64,000 bases of DNA from Saprospiraceae bacterium (GTDB lineage Bacteria > Bacteroidota > Bacteroidia > Chitinophagales > Saprospiraceae): positions 124,001 to 188,000 of the forward strand of contig JAHBTW010000007.1 in NCBI GenBank assembly GCA_019638385.1, in the 5' to 3' direction. Position 1 is the stretch's first letter, and the number at the start of each line of letters is the position of its first letter. The notes below the pieces were generated by a model. The model worked only from the letters and a program-made list of their open reading frames with translations. It searched no databases and was not told the DNA's origin. Shown here in pieces: positions 8,659-17,425 of this stretch. A program made the position numbers and the translations under genes.

Positions 8659-10353
8659 ATGAAGCGCCTTTGTCATCTCACCTTTCTGTTCTTTTTTGCT
8701 TTTGCTCCGGCTTCCATTGTTTTCGGACAGGACAGCAATACCGATGGAAAAATTTCCGGCAGCCTGCAACTCAACGGCAATTTCTTTATGCGCGACTCGC
8801 TCATCGGCGCCGCCAATACTCCGCAATACGACCGGCAACTATACGGCGGCGAAGGCTGGCTCAACCTGGCGTACAGCAACTGGGGCTTCGATTTCGGGCT
8901 GCGATTTGACATGTTCAACAATTCCAACCTGCTCAATCCCACCGGCTCTTACAGCGGCGAGGGCATCGGGCGTTGGTACATCCAAAAGAAGATCAACAAG
9001 CTCGGTATCTACGGCGGTTATATCTATGACCAAATCGGCAGCGGCATTATTTTCCGTGCATTCGAGGAGCGCCCCTTGCTCATTGACAATGCCCTATTCG
9101 GCATCCGGCTCAGCTACGACCTGCACCCCAACTGGCAGGTGAAAGCCTTCAGCGGGCGGCAAAAACAGCAGTTTGATGTGTATAGCTCCGTCATTCGCGG
9201 CCTGAGCGTGGAAGGTTTTATCGCAGCCAAAGATTCCAATTCCACCTTTTCCATCGCGCCGGGATTCGGCGTCACGGGCCGCACGCTCGACGACGAAACG
9301 ATGAATTCTTTAGTCGCTACGCTCAACACCTATCCCAAAGAAGAGGCGTTCGTACCGAAATACAACGCCTTCGCTTTCACGGCTTTCAACACGCTGAGCG
9401 CCGGCCCTTTCGCCTGGTATGTGGAGGGGGCCTATAAAACCCCCGACGCTATGAACGATCCCTTCGGCGTCATCGTGCGCGACGGAGAGGAAGTCGTAGG
9501 CGACAAGTTCATCAAAAAAGAAGGCACCGTGCTGTACTCCAGCCTCAGCTACGCGGCTCACGGCTGGGGCGTTACGCTGGAAGGCAAACGCACCGAGGAC
9601 TTCAGCTTCCGCACCCGCCCGCAGGAACAGCTCAATCGCGGGTTGGTCAACTTCCTGCCCCCCATGGCCCGCGTGAATACTTACCGCCTCAACGCCCGCT
9701 ACAACGCTGCTACCCAGGAACTCGGCGAACTGGCGCTCCAGGCCGATATCCGCTACACACCCAATAATAAGATGGCGTTCAACGTCAACGTTTCCAACAT
9801 TACCGACCTTGACGATGTGCTGCTCTATCGCGAGTTGTTCTTCGATGTCACGTTCAAAAAAGACCGGATATGGACGCTGAATACCGGCGTGCAACACCAA
9901 AACTACAATCAACAGCGCTTCGAATTCAAACCCGGCGTACCCAACGTACAAACCATTACCCCCTTCTTCGATTTTTTGTATAAATTCGATCGCAAAAAAT
10001 CCATCCGTTTTGAAGGGCAATACATGCACACCGGAGTAGATGAAACTGTGGGATTCAAACAAGACTACGGCGATTGGTTGTTTGGTCTGGTAGAATTCAA
10101 CATGGCGCCCAACTGGACTTTTGTGGTGTCGGATATGTACAATGCCGGGCCGGGCAGAAACTCGCCGGTGGACGAAAACGGAGACAAGCTCAATTTGCAC
10201 TACCCGCGCTTCGACGTGTTTTACACCCTTCGTTCCAACCGCCTGTCGCTCAGCTACATCAAGCAGGTGGAAGGCGTAGTTTGCACCGGAGGTATCTGCC
10301 GCCTGGAACCGGCATTCAGCGGCGTAAGGGTTTCAGTTAGTTCAACATTTTAA
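8659..10353 (+). CDS. DUF6029-type outer-membrane beta-barrel protein
   Basis: 564 residues from the ATG at 8659, which is followed by a signal peptide ending near IVFGQ. The open frame extends 30 codons further upstream, but that part runs into the promoter and lacks signal character. The mature protein is rich in alternating aromatic strands (LNLAYSNWGFDFGLRFDMF) and ends in a VSSTF-type terminal strand, typical of outer-membrane barrels. This Bacteroidota family is, as I recall, found next to TlpA and Omp28 genes, as here. Its function is unknown; a porin or export role is a guess. Confidence 0.7.
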   Translation: MKRLCHLTFLFFFAFAPASIVFGQDSNTDGKISGSLQLNGNFFMRDSLIGAANTPQYDRQLYGGEGWLNLAYSNWGFDFGLRFDMFNNSNLLNPTGSYSGEGIGRWYIQKKINKLGIYGGYIYDQIGSGIIFRAFEERPLLIDNALFGIRLSYDLHPNWQVKAFSGRQKQQFDVYSSVIRGLSVEGFIAAKDSNSTFSIAPGFGVTGRTLDDETMNSLVATLNTYPKEEAFVPKYNAFAFTAFNTLSAGPFAWYVEGAYKTPDAMNDPFGVIVRDGEEVVGDKFIKKEGTVLYSSLSYAAHGWGVTLEGKRTEDFSFRTRPQEQLNRGLVNFLPPMARVNTYRLNARYNAATQELGELALQADIRYTPNNKMAFNVNVSNITDLDDVLLYRELFFDVTFKKDRIWTLNTGVQHQNYNQQRFEFKPGVPNVQTITPFFDFLYKFDRKKSIRFEGQYMHTGVDETVGFKQDYGDWLFGLVEFNMAPNWTFVVSDMYNAGPGRNSPVDENGDKLNLHYPRFDVFYTLRSNRLSLSYIKQVEGVVCTGGICRLEPAFSGVRVSVSSTF

Positions 10354-10362
10354 CTGCTGCCT

Positions 10363-11136
10363 ATGCTGTTAGCTCAACTCTTATACTATCTCGGCGCCCT
10401 GCTCAGCGTACCGCTGTTGCCCATCATGTATTTTCAGGGCAAAAGAGCGCGCAAGAACACGCCGCGCCTACCCGAAGCCTCGCTCAACCTGAACGGCGCT
10501 ACGACTACCGGCGCCGCGCCGCCCATCCGCCTGCTGACGCTGGGCGAATCCACCATCGCCGGAGTAGGCGTGCAGGACCATGCCGAGGGATTCACGGGCC
10601 GTTTGTCGGAAGCGCTCGCCGGGCACACCGGCCGGCAGGTATTATGGCAGGTGATGGCCAAAAGCGGCTATGCCGCCAAAGACGTATATAGCAAACTCGT
10701 GCCGGAGATTCCGCAGGAGCAGTTTGATTGCATCGTCATCGGGTTGGGCGGGAACGATACGTTTTACCTCACTAGCCCGCTGGGGTTTCGGCGCGACATG
10801 GGGCTGCTCGTGCGCAGCTTGCGGGAGCGGTTTCCCGAAACGCCCATCGTCATAGCGTCGCTGCCGCCGGTGGGCGCATTTCCGGGCCTGCCGGGCTTGG
10901 TGCGGGGCGGGTTGGGCATATTGGTACACCTGCACGGATTGGCCATCCGGCCCATGCCTTTGCGTTTTTCGAAAGTGTATTTCCCGGGCCGACCGCTGCG
11001 CGTGGCCGCATTGTTGAAAAACGGATATACCAAAGCCGATTTGTTCAGCGACGGTATTCACCCCTCCGCGCTCACCTACCGGCTGTGGGCGGAGGAAACG
11101 CTGCGGTTTATGGCGACAAAAGGGGTTTTGAACTGA
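10363..11136 (+). CDS. SGNH/GDSL hydrolase
   Basis: 257 residues. An N-terminal membrane anchor or signal (about 1-25) is followed by the SGNH blocks in order: LTLGESTIAGVG with the nucleophile serine in block I, the oxyanion-hole asparagine in GLGGND, and the catalytic DGIHPS near residue 230. Such enzymes are esterases or lipases, often removing acyl groups from envelope glycans. It begins 9 bases after the DUF6029 stop and is followed 30 bases later by Omp28, so the three are probably one operon. The substrate cannot be told. Confidence 0.88.
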   Translation: MLLAQLLYYLGALLSVPLLPIMYFQGKRARKNTPRLPEASLNLNGATTTGAAPPIRLLTLGESTIAGVGVQDHAEGFTGRLSEALAGHTGRQVLWQVMAKSGYAAKDVYSKLVPEIPQEQFDCIVIGLGGNDTFYLTSPLGFRRDMGLLVRSLRERFPETPIVIASLPPVGAFPGLPGLVRGGLGILVHLHGLAIRPMPLRFSKVYFPGRPLRVAALLKNGYTKADLFSDGIHPSALTYRLWAEETLRFMATKGVLN

Positions 11137-11166
11137 CTTTTCGTAACTATCTAAAATACAGGTTCT

Positions 11167-12024
11167 ATGAAACAGATATGGACATCGGCGCTTTGCGGCG
11201 CATTGCTGTTGTTGCTCGCGGGTTGCAGAGAAATTCCGCCCATTGTAAGCCCCATCATGGATCAGGGCGAGTGCCCGACGGCAGCAGCATCCGTGGTGGC
11301 GAGCCAACAACGCAACGTGCTCATTGAGGAATTCACAGGCGTGCGCTGTGTCAACTGCCCTGCCGGCGCGCAGGCCATTGAGGCGCTGCTCAATCAGCAC
11401 GGTGATCGCTTGGTAGCCATTTCCATCCATGCGGGTTTCTTTTCGCCGCCCTACCCGGAGAGCCTCTACGATTTTCGCACGCCGGCCGGCAATCAAATTC
11501 TCAGCCTGCTCGGCGAGCCGATCGGCTATCCCACTGCCGCTGTGAACCGGAAGAAGTTTCCCGGCCAATTCGGCGTCAACTCCGGTCAGTCGTCCTGGCC
11601 CGGTCATATTCAAACAGAAAAGGAAATTCCGCCCAAGGTAAAGCTGGCCATCAATCGCAATTTCAATGCCGCTACCCGCGAACTGACGGTGGATGTGACG
11701 GTATTTATAGAAGAAACCCTCACCGACCCGGACGTGCGCCTCAGTGTGGTGTTGGTGGAGGACAATGTGAGCGACTACCAACTCACGCCCGCCGGCAAGG
11801 AGGCCGATTACGTTCACAAACACATCCTGCGTACCGCCCTCACCAATGCCGACGGCAACACCCTGCAAGAAAATCTCGAAGCCGGCAACCGCTTCTGCAA
11901 GCGCTACATCACTACCGTACCCACAGAATGGAAAGCCGCCGATTGCAAAATCGCCGCTTTCGTGAGCCTCGGCGGTACCACCAAAGACGTGCTCCAGGTG
12001 GTGCAGGTGAAAATGGTTCCCTGA
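11167..12024 (+). CDS. Omp28-related outer-membrane lipoprotein
   Basis: 285 residues. The lipobox LLAGC places the lipidated cysteine near residue 20. From ~50 the sequence NVLIEEFTGVRCVNCPAG matches the Omp28 thioredoxin-like segment, with a CxxC pair. The rest is beta-rich. The family occurs in Bacteroidota outer membranes with no settled function. Its CxxC, the divergent TlpA gene and the barrel gene upstream suggest a thiol-linked role. Its stop lies only two bases from the end of the convergent gene on the other strand. Confidence 0.85.
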   Translation: MKQIWTSALCGALLLLLAGCREIPPIVSPIMDQGECPTAAASVVASQQRNVLIEEFTGVRCVNCPAGAQAIEALLNQHGDRLVAISIHAGFFSPPYPESLYDFRTPAGNQILSLLGEPIGYPTAAVNRKKFPGQFGVNSGQSSWPGHIQTEKEIPPKVKLAINRNFNAATRELTVDVTVFIEETLTDPDVRLSVVLVEDNVSDYQLTPAGKEADYVHKHILRTALTNADGNTLQENLEAGNRFCKRYITTVPTEWKAADCKIAAFVSLGGTTKDVLQVVQVKMVP

Positions 12025-12026
12025 TT

Positions 12027-12515
12027 TCAACCAAACCACACCGCACTCAGCGCATAGTACAGCGCCATGAGCGCCGAAAACAGCGCGCTCGCCAGAAAGC
12101 GCCATTGCAGGCGTACCACGTTCTGAATGAGGTAATTGCCGATAAGGGATACCGGAATGTTCGCCGCAAAAGAATACACGGCGGTGAGCAGTATGCCCCT
12201 ATCCAGCGCTTCCAAATTGCCGGAAAACAGCGCGATGAAAAACAAATGCCGCGCCACCCACAGCGGGTTGAAGTACAGCATGGCCAGCCCCGTTTTGAGC
12301 AACGCCGTGCGCAGCCCTTTCCGCCCCTGCACTTTCGATTCTATCCAGTTGAAATAATTGGGCACTTCAAAAGCATACACCGTGGCGCCGATGAACGCCA
12401 TGCCCAGGAGTCGCCCTGCGGAAAATTCGCCCAACAAGAGCGCCGCCGCACAGTCGCCCGCCGCATACACAAAGCCTCCGCGGAGGATGTTTTCTATTTT
12501 GTATTCCAATTTCAT
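12027..12515 (-). CDS. Four-helix membrane protein coupled to the xanthine dehydrogenase gene
   Basis: 162 residues from the ATG at 12515. That ATG overlaps the TGA of the upstream xdhB-like gene as ATGA, so it is translated by re-initiation. Four hydrophobic segments are visible (about 10-28, 33-50, 75-100 and 125-160). The pattern GDCAAALLLG ... FNPLWVARH ... AANIPVSLIGNYLIQNVVRLQWRF recalls Mpv17/PMP22 membrane proteins, but the match is weak and from memory. I do not assign a function. Tight coupling suggests it works with, or is expressed in proportion to, the molybdenum enzyme. Confidence 0.65.
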   Translation of the reverse strand: MKLEYKIENILRGGFVYAAGDCAAALLLGEFSAGRLLGMAFIGATVYAFEVPNYFNWIESKVQGRKGLRTALLKTGLAMLYFNPLWVARHLFFIALFSGNLEALDRGILLTAVYSFAANIPVSLIGNYLIQNVVRLQWRFLASALFSALMALYYALSAVWFG

Positions 12516-14764
12516 TGGTACAGCGCCATCAGCACCCGCTCCGGGGTAAAAGGCGCGGCCTGCATTTCCGGGCGGTATGCCGGATTGAAAGCGCGCACCG
12601 CATTTTGAATGGCAAAAAAAGCGCCGATGCCGTACATGAGCGGCGGTTCGCCCACGGCTTTGGAGCGCAGAATGGCCGTCGGCGGACCTTCTGTTTCTAA
12701 CGGGATACAATTGACCCGCTTCGGCGATGCGTGCAGGTCGGGCGCTTTGTAGGCCGAAAGGCTGTTCGACAGGAGCCGGCCCTCCGGGTTGTAAAGCAAT
12801 TCTTCCAGCGTCATCCAGCCGATGCCCTGTATGAGCGCGCCTTCTACCTGCCCCCGATCCACGAGCGGATTGATGCTGTTGCCGAAATCGTGTACAATGT
12901 CCACCGCGTCTATTGCATAAATACCGCGAATGCAGTCCACCGTCACCGTGACGATGGCCGTGCCGTAGGTATGGTAAGCAAAGGGGCGGCCCTTCTCCTT
13001 TTGTTTGTCAAAATAAATGCCCGGCGTGGCATAGTACCCCTGCGCGCTCAGGTTGACGCGGCGGCGGAAGGCTTCGACGATGAGTTTGTTCCAGTCGTAC
13101 TCCGTGTTTTTACCATCGTAGAGTACCTGCTCATCGTGCAGCGTAATGGCGTCGGGCGGGACTTGCAGCAGTCCGGCGGCGGTGTGCCGGAGGCGTTCGA
13201 GCAGTTGTTCGCAGGCGTTGAGTACGGCCTGCCCGTTGAGGTCGGCGCCGGCGCTCGCAGCGGTGGGCGAGGTATTGGCCACGCGGGTAGTGTCGGTAGG
13301 TTCTACCCGAATGCGGGCCGGATTGACCGCAAGCGCATGAGCGGCGGCCTGCACCAATTTCGTATTCACCCCCTGCCCCATTTCCACAGCGGCGCTGCTG
13401 AGGCCGATGCTCCCATCCTGATAAATATGAACGAGCGCGCCGGCCTGATTCATCATCGTATTGGTAAAAGAAATGCCGAAACACACCGGCATCACGGCCA
13501 GTCCTTTTTTGTGCAATTCGTTGGTTTTGTTAAACGTCTCCACCGCCTGCGCCTTTTCTTCCAGCCGGTACGCGGCATCGGCGGCGGTCCAGCAGTCGCG
13601 GGCGCGGGCGTGTTCGGCGCGTTGACCGTAGGGGAATTCATCGTTTTCCCGCAGGAGGTTTTTTTGTTGGATGCGATGCGCCGGCACGCCCAATTCCCAG
13701 GCCGCTTTGGCAATAGCCGCTTCCAGTACAAACATGCCCTGCGGCCCGCCGAAACCCCGGAACGCGGTATTGGGCGGCACATTGGTGCGGCAGGAGTAGG
13801 CCGTGGCCTGCACATTGGGAATGAAATAGGAATTGGTGGCGTGAAACAAGGTGCGCTCCAAAATCGCCGGCGAGAGATCGGCTGCGGCGCCGCCCTCTTG
13901 CAGGTACTCCGCCTCAAAGGCCAGTATTTGCAGGTCGTCCGACAGCCCGATGCGAAACCGGGAGCGGTAGGGGTTGCGCTTGCCGGTCATGCGCATGTCG
14001 TCGGCGCGGTGCAGACTGATCTTCACCGGGCGTTGCAATAAATGCGCAGCCAATGCGACCATGCAGGCCCAGGGCGTAGCCTGATCTTCTTTGCCACCGA
14101 ACCCGCCGCCGAGACGGGTCACTTCTACTCCGATATATTGCATGGGCAAGCCCAGCACGCGCGCCGCCGTGCGCTGCGCCGCCGTAGGCCCCTGGGTCGA
14201 GGAATAAATTTTGATGCGACCGCCCTCCTCCGGACAGGCGTACGCGCCCTGCGTTTCGATATACACATGCTCCTGTCCGCCGGTAGCGGCCCGGCCCTCC
14301 GTGATGTGCGCACACTGCGCCCATGCCTGCTCCACATCGCCGAGGCGAAATGTGCGCGGCGGCGAAAGAAATTGTTGTTTGCGCCAGGCTTCTTCCACGT
14401 CAATCACCGGCGGCAGGGTTTCATATTCGAGGCGGATGAGCTTGCGCGCGCGGCGGGCCGTGAGTTCGTCCTGCGCCACGATGAGGCACACCGGCTGCCC
14501 CTGAAAATGCAACTCCCCTTCGGCCAGCAGCGGTTCATCGGGGAAGATGCCCCCGATCTGATTGTCGCCGGGAATATCCGCCGCCGTGAAAATGCGCGCC
14601 ACGCCGGGCAACGCCGCCGCATCCGCCGTATCTAATGAAATAAGGCGTCCATGCGCCACGGGCGAACCCAGCACTACGGCATACAGCGTGCCTTCCTTCA
14701 CAGGAATATCGTCGAGATAAACCGACTGCCCCCGGACGTGGGATATGGAATCAATGTTTTGCAT
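12512..14764 (-). CDS. xdhB: Xanthine dehydrogenase-type molybdopterin-binding subunit
   Basis: 750 residues, the large subunit of a molybdenum hydroxylase. Visible features are the N-terminal a/b hammerhead domain (about 10-110), the GGGFGGKE loop near residue 235, FRGFGGPQG near 345, EMGQGVNTK near 475, and the NTSPTAASAGADLNG cofactor segment. The 2Fe-2S/FAD subunit is encoded ~7 kb away at 22016-23428. A substrate such as xanthine is likely but not certain, because aldehyde oxidases share these motifs. Its promoter region is half of a 52-bp duplicated sequence. A membrane protein gene overlaps its stop. Confidence 0.88.
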   Translation of the reverse strand: MQNIDSISHVRGQSVYLDDIPVKEGTLYAVVLGSPVAHGRLISLDTADAAALPGVARIFTAADIPGDNQIGGIFPDEPLLAEGELHFQGQPVCLIVAQDELTARRARKLIRLEYETLPPVIDVEEAWRKQQFLSPPRTFRLGDVEQAWAQCAHITEGRAATGGQEHVYIETQGAYACPEEGGRIKIYSSTQGPTAAQRTAARVLGLPMQYIGVEVTRLGGGFGGKEDQATPWACMVALAAHLLQRPVKISLHRADDMRMTGKRNPYRSRFRIGLSDDLQILAFEAEYLQEGGAAADLSPAILERTLFHATNSYFIPNVQATAYSCRTNVPPNTAFRGFGGPQGMFVLEAAIAKAAWELGVPAHRIQQKNLLRENDEFPYGQRAEHARARDCWTAADAAYRLEEKAQAVETFNKTNELHKKGLAVMPVCFGISFTNTMMNQAGALVHIYQDGSIGLSSAAVEMGQGVNTKLVQAAAHALAVNPARIRVEPTDTTRVANTSPTAASAGADLNGQAVLNACEQLLERLRHTAAGLLQVPPDAITLHDEQVLYDGKNTEYDWNKLIVEAFRRRVNLSAQGYYATPGIYFDKQKEKGRPFAYHTYGTAIVTVTVDCIRGIYAIDAVDIVHDFGNSINPLVDRGQVEGALIQGIGWMTLEELLYNPEGRLLSNSLSAYKAPDLHASPKRVNCIPLETEGPPTAILRSKAVGEPPLMYGIGAFFAIQNAVRAFNPAYRPEMQAAPFTPERVLMALYQ

Positions 14765-14778
14765 GGTTCGATCTGAAA

Positions 14779-14830
14779 AGCGAAGATAGCAAAAAGTGAA
14801 ATTCAGAACAGTCCGGGGATTACGGCTGTG
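14779..14830. repeat. Direct repeat copy A flanking the DUF1016 cassette
   Basis: 52 bases matching 16082-16133 at 43 of 52 positions by eye. Read on the minus strand, it encodes the last codons AVIPGLF plus stop of a 5-alpha-reductase-like gene, followed by a near-consensus -7 box (TATCTTCG) and the spacer before xdhB. It is therefore a relic of the junction that still exists intact at copy B. Confidence 0.8.
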
Positions 14831-14837
14831 TGTATAA

Positions 14838-15002
14838 CTAATTGAAGTTCAGGTTGCCTTTCAGCGTACAGGAACCCCAACGGTATTTTAAGTCGGAGAT
14901 GAGAATGGCGTTGTATTCTACACCCAACTGTTTGGCGTACCGCTCTACCAGCGGCACGATTTTCTGTTTGGCTTTATCCTTGTACCAAGCCTCCAAAATG
15001 GC
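14838..15002 (-). pseudogene. Fragment of a YgjP/DUF45-type metallopeptidase
   Basis: A 54-codon in-frame piece, too short for most gene finders. Its translation contains AWYKDKAKQKIVPLVERYAK and then SDLKYRWGSCTLKGNLNFN. The KxRWGSC segment is the signature just before the HELxH zinc site of YgjP-like (DUF45) peptidases, which often travel with type I restriction genes. The fragment starts directly after a stop codon and ends before the zinc site, so it cannot be active. It lies downstream of the DUF1016 gene and looks like cargo left behind by an insertion or deletion. Confidence 0.75.
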
Positions 15003-15033
15003 TTATTAATAGTTTAAAGCGTTCAAAACTTCA

Positions 15034-16059
15034 TCAACTCCCTTCCTCCAGCCCCAAAATATACTCCAATTCCGCCCGAAGTTCTTCCTCGTTCGGCAGG
15101 TAGAGTTGGTATTTGGAGATAAAGAGCTGCGTGGTAATGCCATGTAGGGCATAACTGATTAAAATGTCGTCTTTGTCTCTGGCCAGTACGATGCCAATGG
15201 GCGGGTTGTCGCCCGTAGTATTTTCTTCTTTTTCAAAATAGCCGAGATACATGTTCATTTGCCCAACATCTTCATAAGATGCTTCTTCTGATTTCAGGTC
15301 AATGAGTACAAAGCATTTCAAAATGCGGTGGTAGAAGACCAGGTCCACATAGTGTTGCCGATTGCCGAGGGTAATGCGGTACTGCCTGCCGATGAAGGCA
15401 AAACCTTTACCCAATTCGAGCAGGAAATGTTGCAGGTGCTCTATCAGGCGCTTTTCCAGTTCGGCTTCGCTGAGGTGGTACGGTTCCGGTATTTTCAGGA
15501 ACTCAAGGATATAAGGCTCCCGGATGAGATCGGTGGGTTTTTCCACTTTCCGGCCTTGCCGTGCAAGTTCCAGTATGCTCTTTTTGTCGGTGGAGGAAGC
15601 AAGCCGGAGGAAAAGGGAGGATTTTTTTTGGCACTTAAGTTCTCGAATGTACCAATTTTCAATGATGCACTGCTTTTCGTAAAAAGACCGTTCCAATGGG
15701 CTATCTATTTTAAGCAATTCCACATGATGCGACCAATTCAATTTGTGAGACACTGTCTCACAAGTTGGATGAATTAAATAAAGCTGGCGAATATGGTTCA
15801 GGTTCGAGCGGCTAAAACCCTTTCCGTGCAGCAGTGTAAGGTCTTTTGACAAATTGTCGAGCAGCGCCTTGCCGTATTCGGCTTTGGTATTGCCACCTTG
15901 TTCAAACTCAACGATATATTGGCCGATTTTCCAGTTCGTTTCCAATAGTTCCCTGTTGACGAAACGGTATGCATTCGCTTGTCCGATCTGGTAAGTTTCA
16001 GAAATTTGTTGAACCAAAGTTTGGTATTCCGATTTAGAATGGGTTACTATTTTTTTCAT
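15034..16059 (-). CDS. DUF1016 (YhcG-type) PD-(D/E)XK nuclease domain protein
   Basis: 341 residues from the ATG at 16059. The N-terminal half matches the DUF1016 helical domain (NRELLETNWKIGQYIVEFE). The C-terminal half carries the nuclease core VDLVFYHRILKCFVLIDLK, with the D and DxK of the PD-(D/E)XK fold near residues 245-263. Relatives occur beside restriction-modification and other mobile genes. Here it sits between a metallopeptidase scar and the 5-alpha-reductase-like gene, flanked by 52-bp direct repeats, so it is probably an inserted cassette. Copy B of the repeat supplies its promoter. Confidence 0.85.
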   Translation of the reverse strand: MKKIVTHSKSEYQTLVQQISETYQIGQANAYRFVNRELLETNWKIGQYIVEFEQGGNTKAEYGKALLDNLSKDLTLLHGKGFSRSNLNHIRQLYLIHPTCETVSHKLNWSHHVELLKIDSPLERSFYEKQCIIENWYIRELKCQKKSSLFLRLASSTDKKSILELARQGRKVEKPTDLIREPYILEFLKIPEPYHLSEAELEKRLIEHLQHFLLELGKGFAFIGRQYRITLGNRQHYVDLVFYHRILKCFVLIDLKSEEASYEDVGQMNMYLGYFEKEENTTGDNPPIGIVLARDKDDILISYALHGITTQLFISKYQLYLPNEEELRAELEYILGLEEGS

Positions 16060-16081
16060 GGTCAATCGATTCGATATGTGG

Positions 16082-16133
16082 AGCGAAGATAGCAAAAACT
16101 AAAACTCAGAACACCCCCGGAATCACGGCTTTG
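16082..16133. repeat. Direct repeat copy B flanking the DUF1016 cassette
   Basis: The intact partner of 14779-14830. On the minus strand it holds the true C-terminus (AVIPGVF, stop) of the 5-alpha-reductase-like gene and the -7-like box TATCTTCG upstream of the DUF1016 gene. The divergence (9 mismatches) shows the duplication is not recent, or that the two copies came from different strains. Confidence 0.8.
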
Positions 16134-16864
16134 CGTTCGGGCGGATAATCCGGGAAATGCGCGCGATACCAGCGGTGGTGCGCCACAGCGCGCGGCAGGA
16201 GGTTGGCCGCCGTCCACACGGCGAAGCTGAGGGCGGGAAGGTTCCAGGCCATGAGCGCAAATCCGAACCATTCCATTATTTCGCCGAAATGGTTGGGGCA
16301 GGAAATCCAACGGAACAGCCAGCCCTGTGGGATGCGGTAGCCGGTTTCTCCGGGGCGGCGCAGCGCAATGAGCAGCGCATCGGAACGGTGATTGATGTAC
16401 ACGCCCGCCAGAAATAGCAAAGCGCCCGCAATGAACCGCGGGTCGCTCAGCCAGTCATCCGGGTACGGCCCGGCGAAGCGGCCCCACCAGTATCCGTTGA
16501 AAAAACCGTTGACGGAGTTGAAAAATACCGCTGAGAGCACAATGGCCAGCGGAATGCGTTTGCCGGGAGTGCGCAAGCGCAGCGGGAAAATGATGCTTCG
16601 GTTGAGATAGTGCAGCACCCACAATCCAGCCAGGACGTACAGCGAAGGTGATGCGGCAGGGTTTCCACTCAACATCCAATACAGCAGCGCCATCGGCGAC
16701 ACGATTTCCATCAGTATCCAACCCAGACGATTGTTGAGCATCGGACCCCAGGAGGACTTGGTATGCCGGCCGTAAGGCGCTGCTATACGGAGTTGCACCG
16801 GCACGAGCGCTAAGGCCAGTGCCGTCCAAATGCCGAGAAGAAGATAGAACGTATTCAGATTCAT
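16106..16864 (-). CDS. Steroid 5-alpha-reductase-family (DET2-like) membrane protein
   Basis: 252 residues with about six membrane segments. The family signatures are clear: GRHTKSSWGPMLNNRLGWI (about 33-51), then NHRSDALLIALRRPGETGY and the NADPH-site block SCPNHFGEIMEWFGF, ending in PERKAVIPGVF like the ERKALIPFLF tail of 3-oxo-5-alpha-steroid 4-dehydrogenases. Bacterial members presumably reduce a double bond in a lipid or steroid-like substrate at the membrane. A short remnant of a second C-terminus lies next to xdhB, which indicates this gene once adjoined it. Confidence 0.85.
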   Translation of the reverse strand: MNLNTFYLLLGIWTALALALVPVQLRIAAPYGRHTKSSWGPMLNNRLGWILMEIVSPMALLYWMLSGNPAASPSLYVLAGLWVLHYLNRSIIFPLRLRTPGKRIPLAIVLSAVFFNSVNGFFNGYWWGRFAGPYPDDWLSDPRFIAGALLFLAGVYINHRSDALLIALRRPGETGYRIPQGWLFRWISCPNHFGEIMEWFGFALMAWNLPALSFAVWTAANLLPRAVAHHRWYRAHFPDYPPERKAVIPGVF

Positions 16865-16888
16865 CCCGGCAAGGTAAAAAAAATGGGC

Positions 16889-17425
16889 TTATTGGACTTT
16901 GGTCAACTGAATTTCGCCCAGCAAACGCACGTCATCGCTCACTAATACGCCGCCCGCTTCGAGTGCTGCGTTCCAGTTGAGACCCCAGTCTTTGCGGTTG
17001 ATTTTGCCCGAAAGAGTAAAACCCGCCTTGGTATTGCCCCAGGGATCGGCGCCGATGCCGCCGAATTCCACGTTGAGCGTAACGGGACGGGTAGTTTCTT
17101 TGATCGTCAGTTCGCCGCTCAGTTGGTACTCGCCGTCGGCGCCTTTGGGTTGGAGCTTGGCCGCTTTAAAGGCAAGTACCGGGAAGTTTTCCGCGTCGAA
17201 GAAATCGCCGCTGCGCAGGTGTCCGTCGCGCTGTTCGCTGCCGGTGTCCACGGAGGCGGTTTCGGCAGAGAAGCCGATGTTGGCGGTGCTGAAATCGTCG
17301 CCTTCGGTTTCTACTTCCACATTAAAGTTTTTGAACGCCCCCGTAACGGTGGTGATCATCATGTGCTTTACTTTGAATTGAATTTCGGAATGCGCCGGAT
17401 CGAGCGCCCATTTGGTCGTAGCCAT
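16889..17425 (-). CDS. YceI-family lipid-binding-like protein
   Basis: 178 residues from the ATG at 17425. It starts WALDPAHSEIQFKVKHMM, the standard opening strand of the YceI lipocalin-like barrel, and continues with FSAETASVDTGSEQRDGHLRS and the GELTIKETTRPV strand. YceI proteins bind polyisoprenoids or amphiphiles. Many are exported, but no signal peptide is present here, so it should be cytoplasmic. The longer open frame upstream has no family similarity and covers a promoter. It lies 25 bases upstream of the 5-alpha-reductase-like gene, a plausible lipid-related pair. Confidence 0.9.
   Translation of the reverse strand: MATTKWALDPAHSEIQFKVKHMMITTVTGAFKNFNVEVETEGDDFSTANIGFSAETASVDTGSEQRDGHLRSGDFFDAENFPVLAFKAAKLQPKGADGEYQLSGELTIKETTRPVTLNVEFGGIGADPWGNTKAGFTLSGKINRKDWGLNWNAALEAGGVLVSDDVRLLGEIQLTKVQ

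Noticed and set aside
9310..10200. Long minus-strand ORF opposite the DUF6029 gene
   Set aside because: Histidine- and valine-rich antisense translation without domains; the barrel gene on the other strand has clear signal and strands.
10642..12105. 487-codon minus-strand ORF across the SGNH and Omp28 genes
   Set aside because: It covers two well-supported genes on the other strand and has no recognisable domain.
13492..13917. Arginine/proline-rich minus-strand ORF inside xdhB in another frame
   Set aside because: Typical frame-shadow composition of a GC-rich gene; the xdhB frame has the full set of cofactor motifs.
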